From Tilletia caries (lineage: Eukaryota; Basidiomycota; Exobasidiomycetes; Tilletiales; Tilletiaceae): a stretch of 64,000 bases of DNA. The position numbers were made by a program, and so were the translations under genes. The stretch lies in NCBI GenBank assembly GCA_032718865.1, contig JALUTQ010000027.1:682001-746000 (forward strand). The letters are read 5' to 3'. This document shows, piece by piece, positions 45,001 to 54,168 of the stretch. The first letter of the stretch is position 1. Each line of letters begins with the position of its first letter. The notes below the pieces were generated by a model. It was not told where the DNA came from, did no database searches, and saw only the letters and a program-made list of their open reading frames with translations.

Positions 45001-45127
45001 ACAGGATGGAGGAGGGACCCCGGACGGCGGCAGCTGCCGCAGCAGCAGCAGCAGCATTGGCAGCATTGGGGTTGTTGGGATTGCCGGCGTTGTTGAGCTC
45101 GGGCGGTGGTGCCGCGGCGACGGGCAT
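42034..45127 (-). CDS. HRD1: ER-associated degradation E3 ligase Hrd1/synoviolin
   Basis: It is a multi-spanning ER membrane RING ligase that retrotranslocates and ubiquitinates misfolded proteins. Exons 45127-44867, 44785-44693, 44616-44464, 44368-44210 and 44112-42034 give 914 residues. Transmembrane helices lie in residues about 40-310, with the conserved QLRPIEVEHLHERAWYALTE between early helices. The RING-H2 runs from Cys337 (CIICRDDM) through CGHIFHFHCL to CPTCR. The long C-terminal half is disordered and Pro/Ala/Ser-rich. Residues encoded around 43030 include IPMTLLEMMFE, which may bind a partner. An Ala10 run near residue 25 is unusual in the N-terminus. Short phase-0 introns separate the helices. 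Confidence 0.94.
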
Positions 45128-45385
45128 CGTTCTCAGCTCAGCTCTGCCACAGCGGGAGAGACTCGCTATGGGAGGACTGCGAGAAGAGTATGGGAAGCTG
45201 GACGAGAGCAAGTAGCCGGGCGGGGAGCGTCGGCGTGGAAGGTCTGAGCGTCGGCTCACATTCGAATGACGTGGGGAAGGGGGAGGGAGTCACATCACGT
45301 GCTCTTCTTCCAAAACGCTGACGTGTCCTTTTGGCCATTTCCATTACGAACAGAGGGCAGATCGATCTTCGTGTACATAGGGTGT

Positions 45386-45946
45386 CTATGAAAGAAGTCC
45401 ATACATGGCAAGCCACCTCTTTGCCTCCCTCACGACCTGCCTTCCCTCCTCGTACGTACACCGCTCCGCAGCCGTGTCCAGATCCAACCACTCGGCCTGC
45501 TCCACCTCCTCCTCTTGCAACTTGAGCGCTCCCGCATCGTCCTTGACCGCAGCATCGAAGATGGCAACAAAGTATGTGTTCGACTTCCATCCGCCGTTCC
45601 TCCTTGGGTTCCGGTAGGGCTCGCCGTGGATTGCGTCTGTGTGCTGGTTGAGTGCCGATGCTTCTACGCCTTTAGTTGAGGAAGGAGCGGACGAGGATGA
45701 GGATGGGGAGGAGAGGAAACGAGTTGCTTTTAGTCCTGTTTCTTCTTGGAGCTCGCGGATGGCTGCTTGGAGAGGGGATTCGCCTGGATCGGCATGGCCT
45801 TTGGGGATCCCCCAGTGCTTGGCTTCTGATCGTTGCTGAATCAGAAGGATCGCTGGTGGCTTGCTGCGTGCGATGGGGATGAGGCCGTAGGAGTGCTCCT
45901 TGATCTGGTCGGGCGTGAGAGGGAGTGTAGAAGTAGATGAGGACAT
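45386..45946 (-). CDS. NUDT2: Nudix hydrolase, Ap4A hydrolase (NUDT2) type
   Basis: A single exon of 186 residues. The Nudix box is complete: GHADPGES, then REL, then QEETGL (consensus GX5EX7REUXEEXGU). YGLIPIARS and HWGIPKGH match the asymmetric diadenosine tetraphosphate hydrolase branch, which splits Ap4A into ATP and AMP. A Ser-rich loop of about 30 residues follows the box. The ATG at 45946 has a strong context (A at -3). An in-frame ATG at 46054 would add 36 residues rich in Arg, Ser and Leu without acids, resembling a mitochondrial presequence, so dual targeting is possible. The gene is divergent from the CAP gene. Confidence 0.9.
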   Translation of the reverse strand: MSSSTSTLPLTPDQIKEHSYGLIPIARSKPPAILLIQQRSEAKHWGIPKGHADPGESPLQAAIRELQEETGLKATRFLSSPSSSSSAPSSTKGVEASALNQHTDAIHGEPYRNPRRNGGWKSNTYFVAIFDAAVKDDAGALKLQEEEVEQAEWLDLDTAAERCTYEEGRQVVREAKRWLAMYGLLS

Positions 45947-46330
45947 TCTGTATGGAGATGTTGGGAAGAAGGAAGAGCGAAGGGCGAGGGTGGGAGTGAT
46001 GGGTGAGCGAATGTGGGAGAGAGAGGGATGAGCACGGCACAGCAGAGTTCGCATCAATGGCAGGCGGGCAGTCCGGATACGAGGCAGAATGGAAGCAGAC
46101 CAAGGACTCTCTATACCGAATGCCTTAGGTTGTGCTCCCAGCAGAGGATCGAGCTGAGGACCAAGTCGAGTGTGTGGTGATGGCAGGAGCGAGGAGCGAG
46201 GTTGTACGCACAGACCACGCGCAACCTCAAGAAGGTCCCAAGGTCGCCGCACTGACTGGCTGAACGCTGAACCCCTGACTGCTCACCGCCATCACCTTCC
46301 ACATCAACACACACACACACACTGGGCAGC
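45947..46330. promoter_or_regulatory. Divergent promoter of the Nudix and CAP genes
   Basis: A 384-bp region between divergent starts. It contains an (AC)8-like run at 46303-46321 just before the CAP start codon. No specific factor site was recognised. Confidence 0.4.
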
Positions 46331-48476
46331 ATGTCGACTGGCATTGGCAACCTCAGCACTCTCCTCAAGCGGTATGTTCATCTTCCCTCCCATCTCACCT
46401 TGCCTCCGTCCCCGAGCTGACCCTGTCTCTCCCAGGCTGGAAGCGGCCACCTCCCGCCTCGAGGACATTGCGCTCGCATCAGGCGGCACACCAGGCGCAC
46501 ACAGCACCTCCACTCCCAACGCTGCCATCGGCGCAGCAGTAGCTGGAGGCGCACCACCGCCTCCGCCCCCACCGCCGCCTCCACCAGCAGCACCAGCTGC
46601 TCCCGAAGCTCAGCAAGAAGCTCCTCCTTCCGTCGTCGCATGGGACGAGAACGTCGCCCCTGCCCTTCAGAAGTACGTCGACATCAGCAATGGCTTAGAA
46701 GGGCCCGTTCAGAAGCAGGTGCGTTTCAGAGCCCCACCTCTCCGCGCGCTCGTTTGGAGATATTCAAACCTGATCTACTCTCCTCCAAACCCACCCCAGG
46801 CCGCCAAAGTAAGCACCCTCTTCACAGCCCTGCGCGACCTCCTCTTCGCCGCCGCGGCCTGCAAACGACCCACCCCCAGCGGGACAGCCATCACCACCTC
46901 TCCCGCCTTCCTCGCGCTCCTCAAACCCTTGCAGGACGCCCTCGTCGAGATCAGCGCCATCAGGGACGACCGGAAGGTGGATCGGAAGTGGTTGAATCAT
47001 TTGAGCACCGTGGCTGAGGGCGCGCCTGCTGCGGGCTGGATTGCTGTCGTGAGTCTTCCGCTGCTACGTATTGAGTCCTGGGAGCTCTGGTTCTGAATTC
47101 TGAAATTGGGATCATGAATTGCAGGAGCCAAAACCGGGGCCATTCGTCGGTGACATGCGCGACTCGGCACAGTTCTACTCCAACCGCGTCATCAAGGACT
47201 TCAAGGACTCGTACGTGATTTCTCCACTTCACCAAGAAGACCGCCCTTCCAAGCTCTGGCTGACCCCTGCGTTTCTCTTCCACGCAGTGACAAGACGCAG
47301 GTCGAATGGGCGCGCGCCTTCATTGGGCTTCTCGAGTCCATGCGCGAGTACGTGATGAAGAACCACACCACCGGTCTGATGTGGAACGTCAAGGTGAGCA
47401 GCTACGCTTGACCTAATTGCTCTGGGACCATTGGGCTCTGACTGATTCCTGCTAAAACGGGGACAGGGTGAGGACATCTCTGCCTACAAAGGATCATCAG
47501 GTTCAGGTTCAGCCGCAGGCGTTGCAGCGGGTGGCGCTCCTCCACCTCCACCCCCACCGCCTCCAGCAGGAGGAGGAGGAGCGACTTCCGGCGCGGGCAT
47601 GGGTTCCGTGTTCGAACAGCTCAACCAGGGCGAAGGGATCACCAGGGGCTTGAAGAAGGTCGATGCCAGTCTGATGACGCACAAGAATCCCGAGTTGAGA
47701 GGTACGTCTTCTTCGTATCACATCATAACTGTTCGGACTCAAGCATGAATTTCCCGTTTACTCATTGTTTCTACTATTCTGGGAAACCCCAAAATCCTTC
47801 ACCCAGGCGCCGCACCCGTCCCCGCGTCCGCAAGCAAGGCCGCCGGCCCACCCCGCCCCTCGCCCAAGCCAGCCTCCTTCCGGGCGAAGAAGCCGCCGAA
47901 GACGGCGCTGGAGGGGACTAGGTGGATGGTCGAGTCGCACGAGGGCAACCGGGACATCGTCATTGAGATCACCGACATTGGGCAGAGCGTGAGCGTGTAT
48001 GGGTGCAAGGAGAGCACGATTGTCGTCAAGGGGAAGTGTAATGCCGTTTCCCTGGGTGAGTTTCCTTGAACCTTCTCGAAACATAGCGTTCCTTGGGAGT
48101 GAAGAGGCACTGATTTCGTTTGGATATGTCAGCCTCATGCTCTAAGACGAACTTGATCATCGACAGCGTAGTCTCCAGCGTAGAAATCACCTCCTCCCCC
48201 TCCTTCGCCGTCCAAATCACAGGCAAAGTCCCCACAGTCTTAATCGACCAAACCGACTCCGGCGCTCTCTACCTCTCCACCAACCCGGAGCTCGCGCAGG
48301 GGACCGAGGTCATCACCGCCAAGTGTTCGGCGATTAACGTGAGCGTGATGCCGGTGGTGGCGCGGTCAAAGGAGGAGGAGGGGGAGTTTGTGGAGATTGC
48401 GTTGCCGGAGCAGTTGAAGCATACGGTTGGGGTGGATGGGAAGCTTAAGACGGAGGTGGTTGCTATTACCGGTTGA
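46331..48476 (+). CDS. SRV2: Adenylyl cyclase-associated protein (CAP/Srv2)
   Basis: It recycles cofilin-bound actin and links Ras-cAMP signalling to actin. Exons 46331-46371, 46436-46718, 46800-47048, 47125-47210, 47288-47393, 47467-47701, 47807-48055 and 48133-48476 give 530 residues. The N-terminal oligomerisation helix carries the RLEAATSRLED motif used for adenylyl cyclase binding. Next come a Pro10+ run, the helical HFD, then a second polyproline tract preceding a WH2-like region (FEQLNQGEGITRGLKKVD). The beta-helix CARP domain starts near LEGTRWMVE and ends KLKTEVVAITG. Both polyproline segments should bind profilin or SH3 domains. Confidence 0.95.
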
Positions 48477-48844
48477 GGTGGAGGGAATGCACCCCTCTCT
48501 CTCGTTCCTCGACGCCGTCATCCGCCTGCTGGTCTCGGAAAGCAACTACACATACGTCTTCTCATGTTCCCGTTCAAAGCTTCGGAGCAATCAATGTTCA
48601 TCACACATTATCCCCTTTCTTCGCCTGGTTTTCGATGTGTATGACTGGGTAATGCATTTCCAAAAGAGAGAGTGTGTGATGCGAATGATGAATAGAAAGG
48701 TATCGTACTCCTTATTAAAGTGGAGTATCTATGATGTGCGAAGAAGGGGAAAGGTGTCCTGACGTGGCGCGGACCGAGAGGAGAAGGGAAGGAAGGCCAC
48801 CTTCTTGCAGCCTAAGGTCGACATCGAACGAATTGATCGAATGT
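48477..48844. other. Convergent 3' intergenic region
   Basis: This gap between the CAP gene (plus) and the first mucin-like gene (minus) is 368 bp. It contains presumptive 3' UTRs and nothing else recognisable. Confidence 0.4.
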
Positions 48845-50146
48845 TTATGCGTCGTACGCCGGTGGACTCGCTTCCGGCACGGCCTCCTGCCCATGGCTCG
48901 CACAGTACGCCCCCTTCTCGCTATGCGTATGGCTGGGTGCAATGCTCTGTGCAATCCTGCTCCCGCCCTCGTTTTGAGGTGCGAACTTGGCTACAGATGG
49001 ACCTGCACCCCAACCTGCACTCGAGCTCGCAACTGCGGTGCCAGTGGCGGCACCGGAGAACATCGAGGAGGAAGAGGCGGAGGCGGAGGTTTGGCGGTCG
49101 ATGTGCCCGCTTGCTGATGGTGCTACGGACATAGCGCGCATGGACTCGACTTCGGTCATAGGAGACGGTACGACACCGCTGCCGCCGCCGTGCCCGTGGC
49201 CGTGATTGCTGCCGCTGCGGCTGACACCAGGCCCCGCATATTGATCGTTGTTGTTGCTGTAGTGCATGGGGAACCCAGCCGGCGTGATGACCGGACTCCC
49301 ACCCCCGCCACCAGCATCCATAAGAGCGACCCGCTCATACTGCCCGCCCTTCTCACCACCACCCATACCAGCATCCTCCGAGCCCAATCTGCTCGCTCGC
49401 GATTGAGATTGACGTTGTCGCCGACGGAGGAACATGGCGAGGAGGAGGAGGAGCAGGATGGCTGCGATACCGCCGACGGCGCCGCCGATGATGGGTCCTG
49501 TTGATGATGATTTCTGGTTGGATTGTGGGGTCAGGTTGGACGAGTTGGTGTTGCCCGTGGGAGAAGAGCTGGGGGAGATGGTAACCAGAGCGCTGCTAGT
49601 GCTTGTGGATGTCGATGTAGATGTAGACGTGGACGTAGATGTAGATGTGGATGTGGTGGTTGTGGTCACAGGTAGTGGGTACGCAGTAGCAACTGTAACA
49701 GGTGCACCGCATGCTGTCAAAGAAATCGCCACCGTCTGCCTGTCGTCCGTACCATCAGGAAGCTTGAGCGTATGGTTCTGCGCATCCAAGATGGCATATG
49801 TCCAATAGAAGCTTTTGCCCGCCGGCCCAGGCGCAGCATGCGTCGGCACGAACACCGCATCAATGGTAACAAGCGGGGTTATCACCGCGTCCGGCCCAGA
49901 GAAGTCGGTCGAGATCCGATTCACACCCGGCTCGGTAGGGTTCGATGGCGAGCCGATGTAGTTCTGCCAGTAGTACCCGTTCACGTACTCTTGTGGGGTT
50001 AGGGACATGTTCCAGCCGACGGTGATGATTTTGTTGCAGATGTCCCCCCGGGTGATGTTCAGCTCGAAGCTGTGGACGGCGCTCGGCAGGACGAAGCTGA
50101 GGAGCACCGCTAGGGGGAGCAGGAGGGAGTTGCCGCGTTGAAGCAT
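48845..50146 (-). CDS. Mucin-like single-pass membrane protein, paralogue 1
   Basis: One exon, 433 residues. A signal peptide (about 1-26, ending AVHS) is followed by a compact lumenal or extracellular domain with YYWQNYIGSPSNPT, YWTYAILDAQN and several N-glycosylation sites. A Thr/Ser dipeptide stalk (STST repeats, about 170-195) leads to the membrane helix GGAVGGIAAILLLLLLAMFL with RRRQRQ after it. The cytoplasmic tail is disordered and ends EKGAYCASHGQEA then SPPAYDA, a PPxY motif able to bind the WW domains of Rsp5-type ligases. The layout resembles fungal cell-wall stress sensors (Wsc, Mid2), but the ectodomain is not one I recognise. A paralogue lies at 51670-52896 on the same strand. 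Confidence 0.82.
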   Translation of the reverse strand: MLQRGNSLLLPLAVLLSFVLPSAVHSFELNITRGDICNKIITVGWNMSLTPQEYVNGYYWQNYIGSPSNPTEPGVNRISTDFSGPDAVITPLVTIDAVFVPTHAAPGPAGKSFYWTYAILDAQNHTLKLPDGTDDRQTVAISLTACGAPVTVATAYPLPVTTTTTSTSTSTSTSTSTSTSTSTSSALVTISPSSSPTGNTNSSNLTPQSNQKSSSTGPIIGGAVGGIAAILLLLLLAMFLRRRQRQSQSRASRLGSEDAGMGGGEKGGQYERVALMDAGGGGGSPVITPAGFPMHYSNNNDQYAGPGVSRSGSNHGHGHGGGSGVVPSPMTEVESMRAMSVAPSASGHIDRQTSASASSSSMFSGAATGTAVASSSAGWGAGPSVAKFAPQNEGGSRIAQSIAPSHTHSEKGAYCASHGQEAVPEASPPAYDA

Positions 50147-50844
50147 CGTGTGTTGAGTTTGCGGGAAGAAAGATGCTGATGAAGGGTACCGCGGAGGGTG
50201 GAAGATAGAGCAGACGAATGTGCGACAGAGAGGTCAGAGAGCAGAGAGAAGCTGTGTGTGAGAACGGGAGAGAGACGGAGATGGACAGAAGGGTTAGCTC
50301 TTCGGTGCGCCAGGATGCTGCCCCTCTTATACTTTTGCACGATCTGGAAAAGAAGAGAAGTCAGCGCGTACTCGTAAGCTCAGCATGCAAGGAGGACAGG
50401 CAGGCGCCCCGCTTCTTGCTCTACGTTCGCCACTTGCATGTCTTGGTCTCAGTCGAGACGCTCCCATCTCGCCCATCTCCCTACTCTGTGCGCACAAGTA
50501 AGAAAGAAGTTCGTGTGCAGGAGTTAGGTTCGGGTCAGCATGCGTCGACTGAGGCCTAGATAAGTGGATGCTGAAAACGTCTCGGGGCGCAATGAGATGA
50601 ACGCCCACGCTATATTCGAGATTGAGTCGAAATGGACGAGGCAGTCTTCGGCAGAATTGCGTGTCGGGTCGGCTTTTCATTTGTTCTGCTTCTTTCTGGG
50701 CGTTCGCTTCCGCTTCCCCCACATGAGGCGTCTCCGGCTCAGCGGTACTACTTCGGACTTCCCACTCCCCGCGGTCGAGCAGCTCCTACGCCGGCTGTCT
50801 CCACGCGATCCTCCGCCAGCGTCTGTGTAAGTCAAGAGCTCTTA

Positions 50845-51232
50845 GAGCAGTTTGCATATTGCTTCGGAATCGGAAATATATATTTTACGCCCGCCAACCT
50901 GAGTTTCATGGTTATTATCGTGACTTCAGAGTCTCACAGCGTCTCTTGGACCACTTTCACGATGGCCTCGCCCACAAATCCTGCGCGACAGGACCTCTCA
51001 CCTCGCGGAGCCAAGCCCACAGCAAGACCTCGCCCGTGCCCGACCGGCACAACGATAGAGTGCAGCCACTGATGCCTGAGGTATGATGTGAATCTGTGCC
51101 TTCGACGTGGTGAGTGCTGGCTGCTGCCGGTCATGGTACTTGAGAGTTTGAGACCCTCACAGACTTTTTGTGTCTCCTCGCGTTTTGCCCGCAAAATTAA
51201 TTAATTCGCTCGAAGCAATATGCAAACTGCTC
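50845..51232. mobile_element. 388-bp TA-flanked MITE with 22-bp terminal inverted repeats
   Basis: GAGCAGTTTGCATATTGCTT at 50845 onward is mirrored exactly at the other end; the 22-bp repeats occupy 50845-50866 and 51211-51232 without mismatch. The dinucleotide TA flanks both sides (50843-50844 and 51233-51234), the target duplication of Tc1/mariner-type elements. There is no transposase frame inside. It sits between the two mucin-like paralogues. Confidence 0.78.
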
Positions 51233-51669
51233 TATAACCCAGCGAAGAACGCGTCGAATATTCTTCACACTGCATCGAAGCGTTTGCTTGCCCTAGGTCC
51301 CTGGGGCCTTCCTGTCAAGCTCGACGCGGCTGGCCTTTATTGCACCAAATCCATGTCTCCTGTCCGCTACCCTTTTCCGGTCCGGCACGACGAAAAGCAG
51401 CAGGAGGTCAAGCGCGGGTGCAAGAGTGTGCGTGACAATTCCTTGGGGTCCATTTCATAAAGAGAGAGCGCGCGCGAGAGAAAGAAAAAGAGAGAAAGAG
51501 AGGTGACCAAGTAGTGATCTGAATCAGGACAGAGAGTTTCGTACTCCTTTTACTGGAGTTTCGGTGTCGTGCGAAAAGGGGAAAGGTGACCAGTAGTGGG
51601 GGCGGACCGAGAGGCGGAAGGGAGAAACCGAACGAAATGAAATCGGACGCTCGTCGAAGAACACTGGAT

Positions 51670-52896
51670 CTATATGTTGTACGCCGGTGGACCCGCTTCG
51701 TGGCCATGGTTCTCACAGTACGCCCCCTTTTCGCTGTAGACGACCCTGTTGTCGTTGTCGTCGTGGTGAGGTGCGAAGTTGGCTGATGATGGACCTGCAC
51801 TCGAACTCGCGACTGCGGGGCTGTTGGCGTTGGCGTGGCCTGCGGAGAACATCATCGAAGAGGAAGAGACGGAAGTGTGTCGGTCGAAATGGCCGCTCGG
51901 CGCCACGGACGTAGGGTGCATGGGCTCGACTTCGGACGTAGGAGACGGTGTGACATCGCTGCCGCTGCCGCTGACGGCAGGCGACGCATACGGCAAAGCA
52001 GCCGGCGTGATGATCGGGCTACCACCGCCAGCCGCACGACCGTTCATGAGACCCCTGTGCTCAAGCCGCCCGCCCTTCTCACCACCCACACTATCATCCT
52101 CCGAGCCCAAGTCCGTTGGCGACCGACGTTGGCGCCGACGGAGGAACATGGCGAGCGCGAAGAGGAGGAGGAGGACGGCTGCGATACCGCCGACAGCGCC
52201 GCCGACGACGAGGCCTGCCGCAAATGATTTCTTCGTGGGTGCTGGTGGTGTGAAGCTGGAAGAGTTGTTGCCCGAGGGAGAGGAGCTAGGAACTGTGGTG
52301 ACCCGAGCCCCGCCGGTGCTTGTAGATGTAGACGTAGATGTAGATGTTGATGTTGATGTAGACGTGGACGTAGATATATATGTGGATGTGGACGCAGACG
52401 TGATAGGTGACATCACAGGTAGCGAATACGCAGTAGTAATCGACACAGGTGCGTTGCATGTTAGGGAAATCACTACCGTCTGGCTGTCGTCCGACCCATC
52501 CGGAAGCTTGAGCGTCTGGTTGTTCGCATCGAGGATGGCATAGGTCCAGTAGAAAGCTCGCACGTCCCCCGATCCAGGAGCAGCATACGCTGATACGAAG
52601 CTCGGATCAACGCTAAGACTCGGGTTGTAGACCACGCCCGGCCCAGAGAAGTCTCCGGCAATCGGCCATTGAGCCTTTACTTTGGTAGGATTCGAAGGTG
52701 TGCCAATGTAGTTTTGCCAGTAGTAGCCATCGGAAAACTCGTCCTCGGTGAGGGTCATATTACAGCCCACGATGATCTTGTTGTCGCAGTCGTCCGCCTG
52801 GGTGATGCTCAGCTCGAAGCCGTGAACGGCGTTCGGCAGCACGAAGCCGAGGAGCGCCGTCAGGGGAAGCAGGAGGGAGTTGCTGCGTCGGAACAT
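51670..52896 (-). CDS. Mucin-like single-pass membrane protein, paralogue 2
   Basis: One exon of 408 residues from the ATG at 52896. It is collinear with the protein at 48845-50146: similar signal peptide (SNSLLLPL, LGFVLPNAVHGFEL), GYYWQNYIGTPSNPT, FYWTYAILDANNQTLKLPDG, a Ser/Thr dipeptide stalk, a GGAVGGIAAVLLLLFALAMF helix with RRRQRR, and a tail ending YSEKGAYCENHG then GPPAYNI. The EKGAYC and PPAY elements are kept although the tail between is divergent, which suggests the terminal motif is functional. The order of two cysteines in the ectodomain (DDCDN, VGCNM) differs from paralogue 1. The pair arose by local duplication. Confidence 0.82.
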   Translation of the reverse strand: MFRRSNSLLLPLTALLGFVLPNAVHGFELSITQADDCDNKIIVGCNMTLTEDEFSDGYYWQNYIGTPSNPTKVKAQWPIAGDFSGPGVVYNPSLSVDPSFVSAYAAPGSGDVRAFYWTYAILDANNQTLKLPDGSDDSQTVVISLTCNAPVSITTAYSLPVMSPITSASTSTYISTSTSTSTSTSTSTSTSTSTGGARVTTVPSSSPSGNNSSSFTPPAPTKKSFAAGLVVGGAVGGIAAVLLLLFALAMFLRRRQRRSPTDLGSEDDSVGGEKGGRLEHRGLMNGRAAGGGSPIITPAALPYASPAVSGSGSDVTPSPTSEVEPMHPTSVAPSGHFDRHTSVSSSSMMFSAGHANANSPAVASSSAGPSSANFAPHHDDNDNRVVYSEKGAYCENHGHEAGPPAYNI

Positions 52897-53056
52897 TGCC
52901 AAAAGATATCACCGAGGAGGGGAGGAAGACAGAGCAGAGGAATGTGTGTGTGAAAGAGAGAGAAGTCAGAGAGTAGAGAGAAAGTGTGCGGGAGAGAAAG
53001 AGAGAGGTGAATAGGAAAGACTGCCCCTCTTCTTATGCACGACTTGGAAAGATTGG

Positions 53057-53420
53057 AAGAAGAAGAAGAGAAGTCAGCTCATGAAAGGAGAACAGACAGG
53101 CGCTCGCTGCGTGCTGCAGGCAATGAGGCAAATATGTGTGCCGGAGGAGGTTTGGGTCACCACGGGGAATCGCTGAGTCGCACCCATCGTCGCGACGATT
53201 CTCCAGACCTGGACTTCTCCCAGCACAAGACACGGGAAGCGGATGAAAAGCGTCTCGGTCTTCCCCAAGAAACGAGACGGGGAAGCGGGAAGCATTGCTC
53301 GACTGTCTGCAGGACGGGTCCGCGAGCAATACCTGGAACACGGGAATCGGAGGAGCGGATGGAAAGAAGGAACGATGGGCGATGAGAGTTGGACAGGGAG
53401 ACGAGGAGAAGACAAGGGGT
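53057..53420. repeat. Dispersed block, copy near paralogue 2 promoter
   Basis: This resembles 57330-57705 over its length. Shared pieces include AGAAGAGAAGTCAGCTCATG, GCTGAGTCGCACCCAT, CCTGGACTTCTCCCAGCACA and GGAACGATGRGCGATGAGAG-like ends. A short version begins with AGAAGAGAAGTCAGC at 50351-50365 upstream of paralogue 1. The block lies upstream of the 52896 start and may represent the promoter/leader region duplicated with the gene. Confidence 0.6.
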
Positions 53421-53699
53421 GAGGCGTGAGGCGGTGAGGCGGTGAGGTTTCAAATGAATCTTTCCCACGCTCAACACGATTTGTGCCATCCAGCCATCAC
53501 GCATCGCCCTCCCCAGTCCCGACCACCACTATACATTCGCTGATCGATGGGTTCAGGCGCTCAGGCACGATGCAACAAGGGAGAGAACTTCCTGTGAGTC
53601 TGACATGCATGATAACGGGAAGGGTCTAGGCCGCAGAATGGGCTCGTGCATGATGTTGCAGCGCGGGGGGGTCAAGGCGACGGAGGAAGCACAAGCTTC

Positions 53700-53960
53700 T
53701 GCGATGCACACACGTCTTACCATCGCATCGCATTATGCTATGCCTATCTAATGCCTTGTTCCTGGCCCGTCCCGATAGCATTCAGCACATGCTTTGCGAT
53801 AAACATGTCTTGCCGTCGCATCGACTCTCGCTCCAACTTGTTCCTGGCCCGCTCCAACAGCGGCGTTCAACACAGGCTTTGGGATGCACCTCTACCCTTG
53901 CATTGCATTCTGCTCCGACTTGTTCCTGGCCCGCTCCCGCATCATTATTATTCAGCGACT
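53700..53960. repeat. Three-unit tandem repeat, 82-bp period
   Basis: CTTGTTCCTGGCCCG recurs at 53755, 53837 and 53919, exactly 82 bp apart. The DNA between is diverged but similar (GCATCGACTC/GCATTGCATT, TTCAGCACA/TTCAACACAGG). No frame is conserved across units, so it is probably non-coding, upstream of the membrane-protein gene at 54169. Confidence 0.7.
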
Positions 53961-54168
53961 CAGGCCCCAGGAATTAGGATAGTAGCAAGTTGACTCACCA
54001 CCGTGTGAAAGCGCGTCGTTACCATCCTGCTGATTGTCTTCAGTCTTCACTTCCAGCATCGCCCACAGCTTTCTCCCATTTGCCCTCACGCCTCACCTTG
54101 CTCACCTTTTCATCCCTCCTTTCCCCCTTCCCTCTCCTACAGGAATCGAACCGAAACGAAAGGCCGCG

